Source of the DNA: Cryomorphaceae bacterium
Lineage (GTDB): Bacteria; Bacteroidota; Bacteroidia; Flavobacteriales_D; Parvicellaceae
Assembly (NCBI GenBank): GCA_905182525.1
Contig: CAJJBV010000002.1
Span: 310,001 to 374,000 of the forward strand
Direction of reading: 5' to 3'
DNA: 64,000 nt
Notes under the pieces: generated by a model
Seen by the model: the letters and a program-made list of their open reading frames with translations, nothing else
Told to the model about the DNA's origin: nothing
Databases searched by the model: none
Program-made: the position numbers and the translations under genes
Shown: one piece after another, positions 46,341-55,977 of the stretch
Position numbering within the stretch: position 1 is the stretch's first letter
Layout of the letters: the number at the start of each line of letters is the position of its first letter

Positions 46341-46367
46341 GTAAATAAACTTATCAAGTTTATTTAC
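46341..46367. repeat. 27-bp inverted repeat upstream of T9SS phosphoesterase
   Basis: Arms GTAAATAAACTT and AAGTTTATTTAC (12 bp, perfect) flank a 3-base centre. It lies 20 bases upstream of the phosphoesterase start codon at 46321 in a 223-base intergenic region. A short spacer and no T-run suit an operator for a dimeric repressor better than a terminator. The same region has a weaker inverted repeat at 46445-46452/46463-46470 (AACTTATA/TATAAGTT). Otherwise I see nothing in it. Confidence 0.6.
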
Positions 46368-46544
46368 ATTATAAATATATATAAAACACCAATACCAGCA
46401 AATAATCACATTTATTGTCTTAAAATATTTAAAATTCGGATTTTAACTTATAAACTGTAGGCTATAAGTTTGAAACCATGTGATTCTAATTAGTAATTTC
46501 TTGTAGGGAAGTGGTTCTATTTTAAAGATTGATCATGGTTTTTA

Positions 46545-47870
46545 TTAAGATTTCAACCATTTAAAAAGATCTGAATAACTGGCTTTTTTCCCATATGACA
46601 ATACACCCTTGCTGTATATTTTGCTTGAAAGCCAAGTTGTTGCTATAAATGTTATTGCCAATAAAAAAAGACTAAGTGCAATTTCCCAAATCTCCACACT
46701 GCTATCACCAATTCCCATAGCTATTCTTATAATCATAATAATTGGAGATGTAAAAGGTATTTCACTTAACCAAAATGCTAATGATGATGACGGATCATCA
46801 ATTACTTTACCTGCCATTGTTAATGCAAATACCATAGGAATTGTGAGTGGTAATAGAAACTGTTGTGTATCTGCTTCTTCATCTACCGCCGCACCTATAG
46901 CAGCCATTAAACCACTGTATAAAAAGTAGCCGCCTAAAAAAAATAAGGCAAAGAATATAACCAAGTAGGACCATTGTATATCATGAATAATAAATTGAAG
47001 AGTTTCATTTGAAGGATCTATATTTAAACTTTGATTTAATAAGTCTGTCGATTCTTCAGAATTCATTTGCATTGAGGGACTGTACTTATTAGGAATTATA
47101 GTGGGTAATATTGTAATTGACATTATGAATGTAACAATAGCCCAAATTATAAATTGAGTAATTCCCACTAGTCCAACTCCAATAATTTTGGCCATCATAA
47201 GCTGAAAAGTGGATACGGAAGAAATTATTATTTCTACAATTCTATTTGTTTTTTCTTCAATTACTCCCCTCATAACTTGAACAGAATAAAGAAATATAAA
47301 GGCATAGATAAACATTGCAAAAGCAATTCCAACAAATGCCTTTCTTTGAATATTTCGATTGGCCTTATTTTCAACATCAACAACATCAAGATTAATTCTT
47401 GTTTTAATTGATTTATATGTTGAAATATCAATTTTATTATAGCTTACTCTATATAGTTCAATGGCTTCATTAATTATGCTTGACAAATGTTTTTGAGCAC
47501 CAGTTGATGGTATCTCTTTATACAAACACTTTGCTGTCATAGAGTTTGTTTTTATTAAATTAACAGGTAAATAAACAAGTAAATCTAAGTTCTCATCTTT
47601 TTTAAAAATTTCTTGAATTTGGGAGTAGTTTTTATCATTTGGAGCCCATTGAAGATGGTATTTTTTAGAATTTCTTAAAATACTATCAAATAAATGAGAT
47701 TCATCAACAACTAAAATTTCATATTTCTCTTTATTCCCTTTAGACAAATAAGCAGTTAATAAAATAAAACCAACAATAAGTAAAGGACCTAAAAAACTCA
47801 TTAAAATGAACGTTTTTTTCCTTACTCGAGTAGTATACTCCCTAGAAATTATAAGTCCAATCTTATTCAT
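46545..47870 (-). CDS. ABC-2-type transporter permease (NatB-like)
   Basis: 441 residues. One membrane segment near the N-terminus (LGPLLIVGFILLTAYL), a large extracytoplasmic region (about 40-175), then five segments in the C-terminal half, including QVMRGVIEEKTNRIVEIIISS and the GAAVDEEADTQQFLLPL loop. This is the NatB/YhaP layout, often linked to sodium or drug export. The ATPase gene upstream overlaps by 8 bases. The substrate is not known. Confidence 0.88.
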   Translation of the reverse strand: MNKIGLIISREYTTRVRKKTFILMSFLGPLLIVGFILLTAYLSKGNKEKYEILVVDESHLFDSILRNSKKYHLQWAPNDKNYSQIQEIFKKDENLDLLVYLPVNLIKTNSMTAKCLYKEIPSTGAQKHLSSIINEAIELYRVSYNKIDISTYKSIKTRINLDVVDVENKANRNIQRKAFVGIAFAMFIYAFIFLYSVQVMRGVIEEKTNRIVEIIISSVSTFQLMMAKIIGVGLVGITQFIIWAIVTFIMSITILPTIIPNKYSPSMQMNSEESTDLLNQSLNIDPSNETLQFIIHDIQWSYLVIFFALFFLGGYFLYSGLMAAIGAAVDEEADTQQFLLPLTIPMVFALTMAGKVIDDPSSSLAFWLSEIPFTSPIIMIIRIAMGIGDSSVEIWEIALSLFLLAITFIATTWLSSKIYSKGVLSYGKKASYSDLFKWLKS

Positions 47871-48789
47871 CTGAAGTAGCTTTTATAAAAACATCATTGA
47901 TACTTGGGATTTTTTTATTTATCTCCAGGATTTCTACATGATCAATTAAACCTTTAATAAAATTATTTATTGTAAAGTCGTTCAGTAGTTTTATCTCTGC
48001 TTGATTAGTATATTCATTAATCGATTCATTATTTATCATTTCCCAACCTCCCCATACTGCATTTGTGAAACTCATTTGAGTTCCCTTGTATTTTACTGTC
48101 CACAAGTTTTCATTATAGCTTTCTTTTATCTCGGAAATACTCCCTTGAAGTATTTTTTTAGAATTATTGATAATAGCAACCTCGTCACATATTTCCTCAA
48201 CTGAGTTCATATCATGAGTTGATAAAATAATACTTGTTTTGTTTTTCTTAAGCGCTAAAATTTCATTTTTTATAAGAAGACTATTTACAGGATCAAGCCC
48301 ACTTAGTGGCTCATCTAGAATCAAAACTTTTGGATTATGTAAAACTGTGGTTATAAACTGAATTTTTTGAGCCATACCTTTAGAAAGATCTTCAATTTTT
48401 TTATTCCACCAATTACTTGCTCCAAGCTTTTCAAACCAATAATTCAATTTTTCTTTGGCTTCTTTTTTTGACATTCCCTTTAATTGTGCAAGATAAAGAG
48501 CTTGTTCACCAACTTTCATTTTTTTATACAACCCTCGTTCTTCAGGTAAATACCCTATAGACTGTGAGTGTTTTCTAGATAAAATCTCTCCATTAAATTT
48601 AACAATTCCTTCATCGGGTTGAAGAATTTGATTAATGATTCTAATTAATGTGGTTTTACCTGCACCGTTAGGACCTAAAAGTCCAAAAACTTTTCCTTCT
48701 TCAATAGAAAGATTTATATCATCTAATGCCTTATGGTTAGGATAGGATTTATGAAGTCCCTCAATTTCAATTATATTGTTTAAAGACAT
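47863..48789 (-). CDS. ABC transporter ATP-binding protein (NatA-like)
   Basis: 308 residues. Walker A GPNGAGKT (39-46), signature LSKGMAQK, Walker B VLILDEPLSGLDP and H-loop STHDM are complete. The C-terminal 80 residues form the DUF4162-like extension seen in NatA/YhaQ ATPases. It pairs with the permease gene that overlaps it by 8 bases. It begins 13 bases downstream of dnaJ, so it could be read from the grpE-dnaJ transcript. Confidence 0.9.
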   Translation of the reverse strand: MSLNNIIEIEGLHKSYPNHKALDDINLSIEEGKVFGLLGPNGAGKTTLIRIINQILQPDEGIVKFNGEILSRKHSQSIGYLPEERGLYKKMKVGEQALYLAQLKGMSKKEAKEKLNYWFEKLGASNWWNKKIEDLSKGMAQKIQFITTVLHNPKVLILDEPLSGLDPVNSLLIKNEILALKKNKTSIILSTHDMNSVEEICDEVAIINNSKKILQGSISEIKESYNENLWTVKYKGTQMSFTNAVWGGWEMINNESINEYTNQAEIKLLNDFTINNFIKGLIDHVEILEINKKIPSINDVFIKATSDE

Positions 48790-48802
48790 TTATTAAAAGA
48801 AA

Positions 48803-49916
48803 TCAGGAAAAGCGATTCTTCATTCGGTCAAAAAAGCTTTTAGTTTGATTATGTTTTGGTTTGAAGTTATCACTTTCATTTAATTTAAGCAACAAATCTT
48901 TTTCTTCTTTAGAAATCTTCTGTGGTGTAAAAACTTGAATATTTACAATCATATCACCTCTTCCATATCCGTTAACATCAGGAATTCCTTTTGATCTCAG
49001 TCTCAAATTTTTACCACTTTGTGTCCCTGGTGGTATTTTAATTTTAGCTTTTCCGCTGACCATTGGAATTTCTATTGATGTTCCAATAACTGCGTCAGAA
49101 AATGTTATACCTAATTGATATAATAAATCTGTTCCATTACGAACTAAATGTTCATGCTCGATTTCTTCAATTGCAATAATAAGATCTCCAGCTACTCCAC
49201 CTCCTGGAGCTTCATTGCCTTTTCCCTGCATACTTAATTGCATACCTTCTTCAACTCCAGGGGGAATTTCAATTTCAATAATAGTTTCTTTTTTTTCTAA
49301 GCCCGATGAATCAACTCCCGTCAGGTCTCTTAGAAATCATTTGTCCCGAACCTTTACAGTTTGGACACGTTGAGGCTGTTTGCATAGCTCCCAAAATCGT
49401 ATTAGTTACTCTTGTTACCTGGCCTGAACCTCGGCAACTAGAACAGCTTGTAAATTCTACACCGCTTGCTGCTACTAGTTTTTGAACTTTTATTTTCTTT
49501 TGAACGCCATTTACAATGTCTTCTAAAGAAAGTTTTAGCTTAACTCTTAAATTAGATCCTTTACGGACTCTTCTTCCACCCCCTCTACCAAATCCGCCAC
49601 CACCAAAAGATGATCCAAAAACATCTCCAAAATGATCAAAAATATCATCCATAGACATTCCGCCGCCTCCGCCACCAAATCCTTGACCGCCACTAAATGC
49701 TGCGTGGCCAAACTGATCGTACTGCTGCTTTTTTTGAGAATTACTTAAAATCTCGTAAGCTTCTGCTGCTTCTTTAAAACTTTGTTCCGCCTCTTTATTT
49801 CCAGGATTTTTATCGGGGTGATATTTTATAGCTAACTTCCTGTAAGCTTTTTTTATTTCACTTTCAGAAGCACTTTTTGAAAGGTTTAATGTTTCGTAAT
49901 AATCTTTTTTACTCAT
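48803..49916 (-). CDS. dnaJ: Chaperone DnaJ, frameshifted
   Basis: About 370 residues after repair. J domain at 1-70 with the HPD triad (KYHPDKNPG), a Gly/Phe-rich linker (about 75-115), a zinc-finger region with only two CxxCxGxG motifs ([16 protein letters not shown]) and the substrate-binding C-terminal domains ([20 protein letters not shown]...). The frame breaks after SKRPDG. Removing one base from CCC at 49317-49319 continues as [17 protein letters not shown], which matches flavobacterial DnaJ. It stimulates DnaK ATPase. GrpE lies upstream. Confidence 0.92.
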
Positions 49917-49929
49917 TTTGAGAAGCTAT

Positions 49930-50454
49930 TTATTCACCTACTACCACTTTGGCAAATCTAATTACCTTTTCATTTAACGTGTATCCTTTTTCAATAACAT
50001 CAATTACTTTTCCTTTCATTTTATCTTTTGGAGCAGGAATTTTTGTTATCGCTTCATGAATATCTGGATCAAAGTCTTTTTCAATTGATTCCATTGGAGT
50101 AAGCCCTTGATTAGTTAGAATTTTATAAAATTTATTGTGGATTAATTCTATACCTTCTTTTATTGCAGAGGCTTCATTAACATTTTTATTATTACTTATT
50201 GCTCTTTCAAAATCGTCTAATACAGGAAGTATTTCTTTCAGTACTTTTTCACTAGAATTAGTGATGATATCTATTTTTTCTTTTGCAGTTCTTTTTCTAT
50301 AATTTTCAAATTCAGAATATAACCTTATATATTTATCTTTAAAATCTATATTGATTTCTTTAATAGCAGACTTTTCAGTATTATCCAAAGATATTTCTTC
50401 ATTTATTTTTTTTTCGACATCTTCTTTTTGCTTACTCTTCTTTTTTGATTTCAT
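49930..50454 (-). CDS. grpE: Nucleotide exchange factor GrpE
   Basis: 174 residues. A charged, Lys/Glu-rich disordered N-terminus (1-50), the long coiled coil (YSEFENYRKRTAKEKIDII...LPVLDDFERAI) and the C-terminal beta domain (DPDIHEAITKIPAP...GYTLNEKVIRFAKVVVGE). GrpE releases ADP from DnaK. dnaJ starts 13 bases downstream, the normal heat-shock pair; dnaK is not here. Confidence 0.95.
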   Translation of the reverse strand: MKSKKKSKQKEDVEKKINEEISLDNTEKSAIKEINIDFKDKYIRLYSEFENYRKRTAKEKIDIITNSSEKVLKEILPVLDDFERAISNNKNVNEASAIKEGIELIHNKFYKILTNQGLTPMESIEKDFDPDIHEAITKIPAPKDKMKGKVIDVIEKGYTLNEKVIRFAKVVVGE

Positions 50455-50556
50455 ATCTATATTATGATTTAAACTTTACATTACAAATTACGAACCAAAA
50501 CAAAAACACGACAAAGTGTCACTCTATTGAACTAATCAAGCAATTATATGGGCTGA

Positions 50557-51090
50557 TTATAATACTTTTATAAGTTTATCAATTTGTTGATGTAAAGCAA
50601 TTCCTTTTAAATTTTTAGAAATTATCCTACCATCAGAATCAATAAGAAAATTTTGTGGAATACTTTTTACTTGATAAGAGAAAGCACCTATGCTTTCCCA
50701 GCCTTTTAGATCGCTAACATGTTCTTTCCAATTTAATTTGTCCTGTTGAATAGCATTAATCCATGCTGATTTATTATTATCAAGAGACACACTATAGATT
50801 TTAAATCCTTTGGCTTTTTTAAATTTACTTTTAGAATATTTTTTATGTACGGCAACAATATTAGGATTTTCTCTTCTACACGGACCACACCAAGAAGCCC
50901 AAAAGTCTATTAAAACAACATTTCCTCTTAACGATGAAAGTTTAATGTTTTTGTCATTAACATTTTTAAAATCTAGTTCAGGAGCAATGTTTCCAATATT
51001 TAATCCCACTAAAGTTGATGATGTTACCTGTGCTTCTAAAGAACCCACAGAAATTAAAAAGTATAGAATAAAAAATGTTAAAACTCTCAT
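50557..51090 (-). CDS. Exported TlpA/AhpC-TSA-type thiol-disulfide oxidoreductase
   Basis: 177 residues with a signal peptide (about 1-21, ending LEAQ). The thioredoxin fold carries the WASWCGPC active site (Cys68, Cys71), the cis-Pro region VKSIPQNFLIDSDG and the NNKSAWINAI insertion seen in TlpA-like proteins. It likely works in the periplasm in reducing disulfides, as in ResA/TlpA. It lies 20 bases after murA, in the same direction. Confidence 0.88.
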   Translation of the reverse strand: MRVLTFFILYFLISVGSLEAQVTSSTLVGLNIGNIAPELDFKNVNDKNIKLSSLRGNVVLIDFWASWCGPCRRENPNIVAVHKKYSKSKFKKAKGFKIYSVSLDNNKSAWINAIQQDKLNWKEHVSDLKGWESIGAFSYQVKSIPQNFLIDSDGRIISKNLKGIALHQQIDKLIKVL

Positions 51091-51110
51091 GTATATAAAT
51101 TTATGAAACT

Positions 51111-52418
51111 TTATAACCTTCTAATCTGAGCTCCTAAATTTAGTAGGCGCTCTTCAATATTTTCATATCCTCTATCAATTTGCTCGATATTTAATATAGT
51201 ACTTGTCCCTTCTGCAGAAAGTGCTGCGATTAATAATGAAACACCTGCTCTAATATCTGGAGATGTCATTTTAATTCCTTTTAGTGGAGTTTTTCTATCC
51301 ATTCCTATAACAGTGGCCCTGTGTGGATCACACAAAATAATCTGAGCTCCCATATCAATTAATTTATCAACAAAAAATAATCTACTTTCAAACATTTTTT
51401 GATGTATCAAAACGCTTCCTTTTGCTTGAGTAGCAGTTACTAAAATTATACTCAATAAGTCAGGTGTGAAACCGGGCCAAGGTGCGTCAGAAATAGTCAT
51501 TATAGATCCGTCTATAAAGGACTCTATTTCGTAATTTTCTTGAGAAGGTATTAATATGTCATCACCAATTCTTTCCAATTTTATCCCTAACTTTTTGAAT
51601 ACATTAGGAATCATACCTAATTTATCATATGCAACATTTTTAATTCTAATTTCTGATTTAGTCATTGCAGCTAAACCAATAAAGCTTCCAATTTCTATCA
51701 TATCAGGGAGTATTCTGTGTTTGCATCCATGAAGAATCTTTACCCCGTCAATAATTATTTTATTTGAACCAATTCCAGATATTTTTGCTCCCATACTATT
51801 GAGCATTTCGCAAAGTTGTTGAATATATGGCTCGCATGCAGCATTATAAATTGTAGTTTGACCTTCTGCTAAAACAGCTGCCATTATAATATTTGCAGTC
51901 CCTGTTACTGAAGCTTCATCAAGTAGCATAAAAGTACCCTTTAGACCATTTGGTGAATGAGCTTTGTAAAAATTAGTATTTTTATCATAGTCAAATTCCG
52001 CACCTAAATTTTGAAAACCTAAAAAATGAGTATCTAACCTCCTTCTTCCAATTTTATCACCTCCTGGTTTTGGGATATATCCTTTTCCAAACCTTGCTAA
52101 TAGTGGTCCAACAACCATTATTGAGCCTCTTAAACTTGCTCCTTTTCTTTTGAATTCGTCTGATGTCATGATATCTACATCAACTTCATCAGCAATAAAA
52201 CTATATGAGCCTTTTGATAATTTATTTATTTTGACACCAAGTGTTTTGAGTAAATCAATTAGTTTGTTAACGTCAATAATATCAGGAATATTATTAATAA
52301 TTACTTCCTTGTCAGTTAACAATACAGCATTTATAACTTGAAGAGCTTCGTTTTTAGCTCCTTGAGGGGTTATTTCTCCCTTAAGTTTTTTTCCTCCAAT
52401 TATTTCAAAAGCTCCCAT
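51111..52418 (-). CDS. murA: UDP-N-acetylglucosamine 1-carboxyvinyltransferase
   Basis: 435 residues. Lys22 and Asn23 (QGAKNEALQ) and the Arg-containing RGSIMVVGPLLARFG are as expected for MurA. The loop that carries the fosfomycin-target Cys in E. coli reads KPGGDKIGRRRLDTH, so Asp121 is at that site. Cys-to-Asp forms are active but not alkylated by fosfomycin. The enzyme catalyses the first committed step of peptidoglycan synthesis. It follows the DUF4290 gene with a 14-base overlap, a linkage typical of Bacteroidota. Confidence 0.95.
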   Translation of the reverse strand: MGAFEIIGGKKLKGEITPQGAKNEALQVINAVLLTDKEVIINNIPDIIDVNKLIDLLKTLGVKINKLSKGSYSFIADEVDVDIMTSDEFKRKGASLRGSIMVVGPLLARFGKGYIPKPGGDKIGRRRLDTHFLGFQNLGAEFDYDKNTNFYKAHSPNGLKGTFMLLDEASVTGTANIIMAAVLAEGQTTIYNAACEPYIQQLCEMLNSMGAKISGIGSNKIIIDGVKILHGCKHRILPDMIEIGSFIGLAAMTKSEIRIKNVAYDKLGMIPNVFKKLGIKLERIGDDILIPSQENYEIESFIDGSIMTISDAPWPGFTPDLLSIILVTATQAKGSVLIHQKMFESRLFFVDKLIDMGAQIILCDPHRATVIGMDRKTPLKGIKMTSPDIRAGVSLLIAALSAEGTSTILNIEQIDRGYENIEERLLNLGAQIRRL

Positions 52419-53058
52419 TATACTTTCTTCTGGGTTTATTTTTAGAATAATTTTTATTGGTTGTTTTTTTCTTCTTGAAAGATTTTACAATATCATTTGT
52501 GTCCCTTAACTGCTCAGCACTAATAGTTAATTTTCCTCCCGATAAATCTTCCAATTGTTTTATAATAAGACTATCGTGTACGGAATCTCTATTCCATTGT
52601 AAATATGAAGTTTTTAGTAGGTTAGCAATATGTTTGACGAGTTTTGTTTTGTCATCACCTTCCTTGAGCTCAGTAGCTGCTTTAACCATATCTTCCATAA
52701 TTTTGCCATAATGTTTAAATTTTATAGCATTACTGGGATAAGGAACTTCATCTGGTCTTGACTGGTATAATTCTTTTTCGGGTTTTTTGTATGGAGATTC
52801 AACATCTAGCTCGAAATTAGAAATAATGTGTAAATGAGCCCAAAGTTTTTGAGCTTGTTCTTCACTATTGCCAATACTCTTATTGCTAGGATTAATTAAA
52901 TCCATCACTTTAATAATCACGTTTACACATTTATTTCTTTCTTGTTTATCTTGTAATTTAATGGCGTGTTGAACCATTTTATGAATATTTCTTCCATACT
53001 CAGGAATTGCTAATTTTTCCATATCTGTGTTGTATCCCAAATCAAGTGTAGTTGTCAT
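52405..53058 (-). CDS. DUF4290-family protein upstream of murA
   Basis: 217 residues, cytoplasmic in character with no signal peptide. The start LGYNTDMEKLAIPEYGRNIHKMVQHA and the later RPDEVPYPSNAIKFKHYGKIMEDMV are conserved landmarks of DUF4290. The C-terminus is strongly basic (KKKKTTNKNYSKNKPRRKYN). The family occurs in Bacteroidota next to murA. No function is known, but the overlap with murA suggests a role tied to cell-wall synthesis. Confidence 0.85.
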   Translation of the reverse strand: MTTTLDLGYNTDMEKLAIPEYGRNIHKMVQHAIKLQDKQERNKCVNVIIKVMDLINPSNKSIGNSEEQAQKLWAHLHIISNFELDVESPYKKPEKELYQSRPDEVPYPSNAIKFKHYGKIMEDMVKAATELKEGDDKTKLVKHIANLLKTSYLQWNRDSVHDSLIIKQLEDLSGGKLTISAEQLRDTNDIVKSFKKKKTTNKNYSKNKPRRKYNGSF

Positions 53059-53115
53059 AGTAAATTAAGTGTGAAAATATTATTTCAAATTTAGTAATTT
53101 AAAGGAATAAAGCAA

Positions 53116-55389
53116 CTAAATTTTTAGCAATTCAAGTTTAGCAAATTTTAATAACAATTGTTTTTGACCTGCGCTTGGGAAAAACACAGTTGCTTTGGTA
53201 TTTGGAAAGTCTCCATTTAGCTCCACAACTTTTCCTTTTCCAAATCTTTCATGAACAACTTGATCACCAATTTTAATTTTTTGAATCTCTTTTTCGTCAT
53301 TATGATTAGGGGCAGAATTCAATTGATTAACTCTTTTTAGGTGAGCAAGTGGTTTACTAAATTTATTTTTTAAAGGTGGAGCATCTGATTTGGAAAAGGA
53401 TTTTGGATAATTAGACTTTTGACTTTTCGAATTAAACTTTTGTTCAACATATTTTGGATCTAGTTCTTCAAGAAACCTACTTGGCTCACATTGTATTAGA
53501 TTCCCCCATCTAAATCTACTTACAGCGTAGGACAATGTTAAATTTTGCTTAGCTCTAGTAACTGCAACATAAAATAATCTTCTCTCCTCTTCAAGTTCTG
53601 ACCTTGAATTTTTTGACAACATAGATGGAAATAAATCTTCTTCCATTCCTACTACATGAACATTAGCAAATTCCAACCCCTTTGCAGCGTGAATTGTCAT
53701 TAAAGAAACTTTATTTTTGTCATCATCTTGGTCTTTGTCTACGTCAGTTAATAAAGCCACGTCAATTAAAAAATCTCCTAGGGCTATTAAGGTGTCATCT
53801 TCTCCATTTTTAGTAAATTCTTGAATTCCGTTTAAGAGCTCTTGAATATTTTCAAACCTTACAATACCCTCGGGAGTTCTGTCGGCACTTAAATCTCGGA
53901 TTAGACCAGTACTTTTTGCAATTTCTAATGCTAACTCATAAGCATTAGATTTATTAATTCTAGAGTTGTAATTCAGGATCATAGATGTGAATTGCTCTAT
54001 TTTAGCTTGAGTTCCTGAATTCAACTCGAAGCCATATTGGCTAGGGTTATTTATTACATCCCACAATGAAACATCATTATTATTAGCACAAATAATAGCT
54101 TTGTTTATAGTAGTTAGGCCAATTCCTCTTTTTGGATAATTAATAATTCTTTTAAGAGATTCTTCATCATTAAGATTAGCCGCTAATCTGTAATAAGCCA
54201 AAAGATCTTTAATCTCTTTTCTTTGATAAAAAGAAAGTCCTCCAAAAATTCTATAGGGAATATTAAGTTTTCTTAAAGCTTCTTCAAACGATCTAGACTG
54301 GGCATTGGTTCTATATAAAATTGCAAAATTCTTATATGCAGTGCTTATTGTAGACGATAATTCAAAAATACTATTTGCAACCATTTTACCTTCTTCATTG
54401 TCGGAATAGGTTTTAACTACTTTTATTTTACTCCCTCTGTCATTCTCAGTCCACACATTTTTTTTAATCTGCTCTTTATTGATCCTAATTATACTATTTG
54501 CAGCTTCTACTATGTTTTGGGTTGATCTGTAGTTTTGCTCTAATTTGAATAATTTATAATCTGGGTAATCTTTTCTAAAGTTTAATATATTTTGAATATT
54601 TGCTCCTCTAAATGAATATATGGATTGAGCATCATCTCCTACGACGCATATGTTTTCAAATCTGGCAGCTAATGATTTAATTATTAGATATTGTGCGTGG
54701 TTAGTGTCCTGATACTCATCTACTAAAATATATTTAAATTTGTCTTGGTACTTATATAAAACTTCTGGGTTTTGCTTTAGAAGAACATTAGTTTTAAATA
54801 ACAAATCGTCAAAATCCATAGCAGATGATCTAAAGCACCTTTGACTGTAGGTCATATATATTTCTCCAATTTTTGGCCTTCCTGTAGAGCTATCGGTAGA
54901 CTTTATTTCACTATCAGTCATGTATTTTTCAGGTCCAATTAAGCTATTTTTTGCTGCAGATATTCTATTATAAACAATACCTGGCTTGTATAGCTTATCG
55001 TCTAGATTTTTTTCTTTGACTATAGTTTTAATTAAGCTTTTTGCATCTTGGGTGTCATAAATTGTAAAATTTGAAGGATATCCAATTTTCTCATGTTCAA
55101 CTCTCAAAATTCTTGCAAATACTGAATGAAATGTTCCCATCCAAATGTTTCTAGAATTGTCATCTCCAACCATAAATGAAATTCTCTCTTTCATTTCTTG
55201 AGCAGCTTTGTTAGTAAAAGTTAATGAGAGTATATTAAAGGGGTCAACCCCATTTTCGATTAAAAATGCAATTCTATGAGTTAAGACCTTAGTTTTTCCC
55301 GATCCTGCACCAGCTATCACCATTATTGGACCATCAATTACCTTAGTGGCGTCAAGTTGTGCACTATTTAGACCTTTTAGTATATCCAT
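53116..55389 (-). CDS. UvrD/PcrA-type ATP-dependent DNA helicase
   Basis: 757 residues, superfamily 1A. Walker A GAGSGKTK (27-34) after the Q motif LNSAQLDA, then FTNKAAQEMKER (Ia), VDEYQDTNHAQ (II), VVGDDAQSIYSFRGA (III), LEQNYRSTQNIV (IV), MTIHAAKGLEFANVHVVGMEE (V) and RLFYVAVTRAKQNL (VI). The C-terminal tail (GDQVVHERFGKGKV) is the Tudor-like domain of PcrA, which binds RNA polymerase. It unwinds DNA in repair and at blocked forks. Confidence 0.95.
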   Translation of the reverse strand: MDILKGLNSAQLDATKVIDGPIMVIAGAGSGKTKVLTHRIAFLIENGVDPFNILSLTFTNKAAQEMKERISFMVGDDNSRNIWMGTFHSVFARILRVEHEKIGYPSNFTIYDTQDAKSLIKTIVKEKNLDDKLYKPGIVYNRISAAKNSLIGPEKYMTDSEIKSTDSSTGRPKIGEIYMTYSQRCFRSSAMDFDDLLFKTNVLLKQNPEVLYKYQDKFKYILVDEYQDTNHAQYLIIKSLAARFENICVVGDDAQSIYSFRGANIQNILNFRKDYPDYKLFKLEQNYRSTQNIVEAANSIIRINKEQIKKNVWTENDRGSKIKVVKTYSDNEEGKMVANSIFELSSTISTAYKNFAILYRTNAQSRSFEEALRKLNIPYRIFGGLSFYQRKEIKDLLAYYRLAANLNDEESLKRIINYPKRGIGLTTINKAIICANNNDVSLWDVINNPSQYGFELNSGTQAKIEQFTSMILNYNSRINKSNAYELALEIAKSTGLIRDLSADRTPEGIVRFENIQELLNGIQEFTKNGEDDTLIALGDFLIDVALLTDVDKDQDDDKNKVSLMTIHAAKGLEFANVHVVGMEEDLFPSMLSKNSRSELEEERRLFYVAVTRAKQNLTLSYAVSRFRWGNLIQCEPSRFLEELDPKYVEQKFNSKSQKSNYPKSFSKSDAPPLKNKFSKPLAHLKRVNQLNSAPNHNDEKEIQKIKIGDQVVHERFGKGKVVELNGDFPNTKATVFFPSAGQKQLLLKFAKLELLKI

Positions 55390-55531
55390 ATTGCTGTTTC
55401 ATAATTTAAACATGAAAAATTTATATTCAATATAAAATGTAAAACAACAATAATTTTAGTAACTAAATGACATAAAATAAATAATTAATAAATCATCGTA
55501 AATAAACATTTAAAAAATAATTGTTGATATC

Positions 55532-55561
55532 TTGTATTTTTAAGATATTCTCATACCTTTG
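55532..55561 (+). promoter_or_regulatory. Promoter of the rpsL ribosomal protein operon
   Basis: TTG at 55532-55534, 19-base spacer, then TACCTTTG at 55554-55561, an exact match to the Bacteroidota TTG-N19-TAnnTTTG consensus. It lies 30 bases before the rpsL start in the 202-base gap after uvrD. The rest of this gap is AT-rich and I see no other element in it. Confidence 0.75.
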
Positions 55562-55591
55562 CAAGCCGAAAAATCAATTAAAAGAACAAAA

Positions 55592-55969
55592 ATGCCAACT
55601 ATACAACAGTTAGTTAGAAAGGGTAGAAAAACCAAAATTAAAGTAAGTAAATCTATTGCTTTAAATTCCTGCCCACAGAGGAGAGGTGTATGTGTTAGAG
55701 TTTATACTACTACTCCTAAAAAACCTAATTCTGCAATGAGAAAAGTTGCAAGAGTGAGACTAACTAACGGAAAAGAAGTTAATGCATATATTGGCGGTGA
55801 AGGCCACAATCTTCAAGAACACAGTATAGTTTTGGTAAGAGGAGGTCGAGTTAAAGATTTACCTGGTGTAAGGTATCATATTGTTCGTGGAGCTCTTGAT
55901 ACAGCAGGTGTTGAAGGAAGATCTCAAAGAAGATCAAAATACGGAACTAAAAAAGTTAAAAAGAAATAA
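55592..55969 (+). CDS. rpsL: 30S ribosomal protein S12
   Basis: 125 residues from ATG 55592; the frame extends upstream to 55559, but S12 begins [12 protein letters not shown]. The streptomycin-related residues are wild type: Lys43 in TTPKKPNSA and Lys88 in GRVKDLPG. S12 sits at the decoding centre. It is the first gene of a continuous operon. Confidence 0.98.
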   Translation: MPTIQQLVRKGRKTKIKVSKSIALNSCPQRRGVCVRVYTTTPKKPNSAMRKVARVRLTNGKEVNAYIGGEGHNLQEHSIVLVRGGRVKDLPGVRYHIVRGALDTAGVEGRSQRRSKYGTKKVKKK

Positions 55970-55977
55970 CCATTTAA

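Noticed and set aside
46474-46541. AAACCATG ... CATGGTTT inverted arms in the 46.3-46.5 kb gap
   Set aside because: Arms of 8 bp separated by about 52 bases are not convincing as a hairpin or operator.
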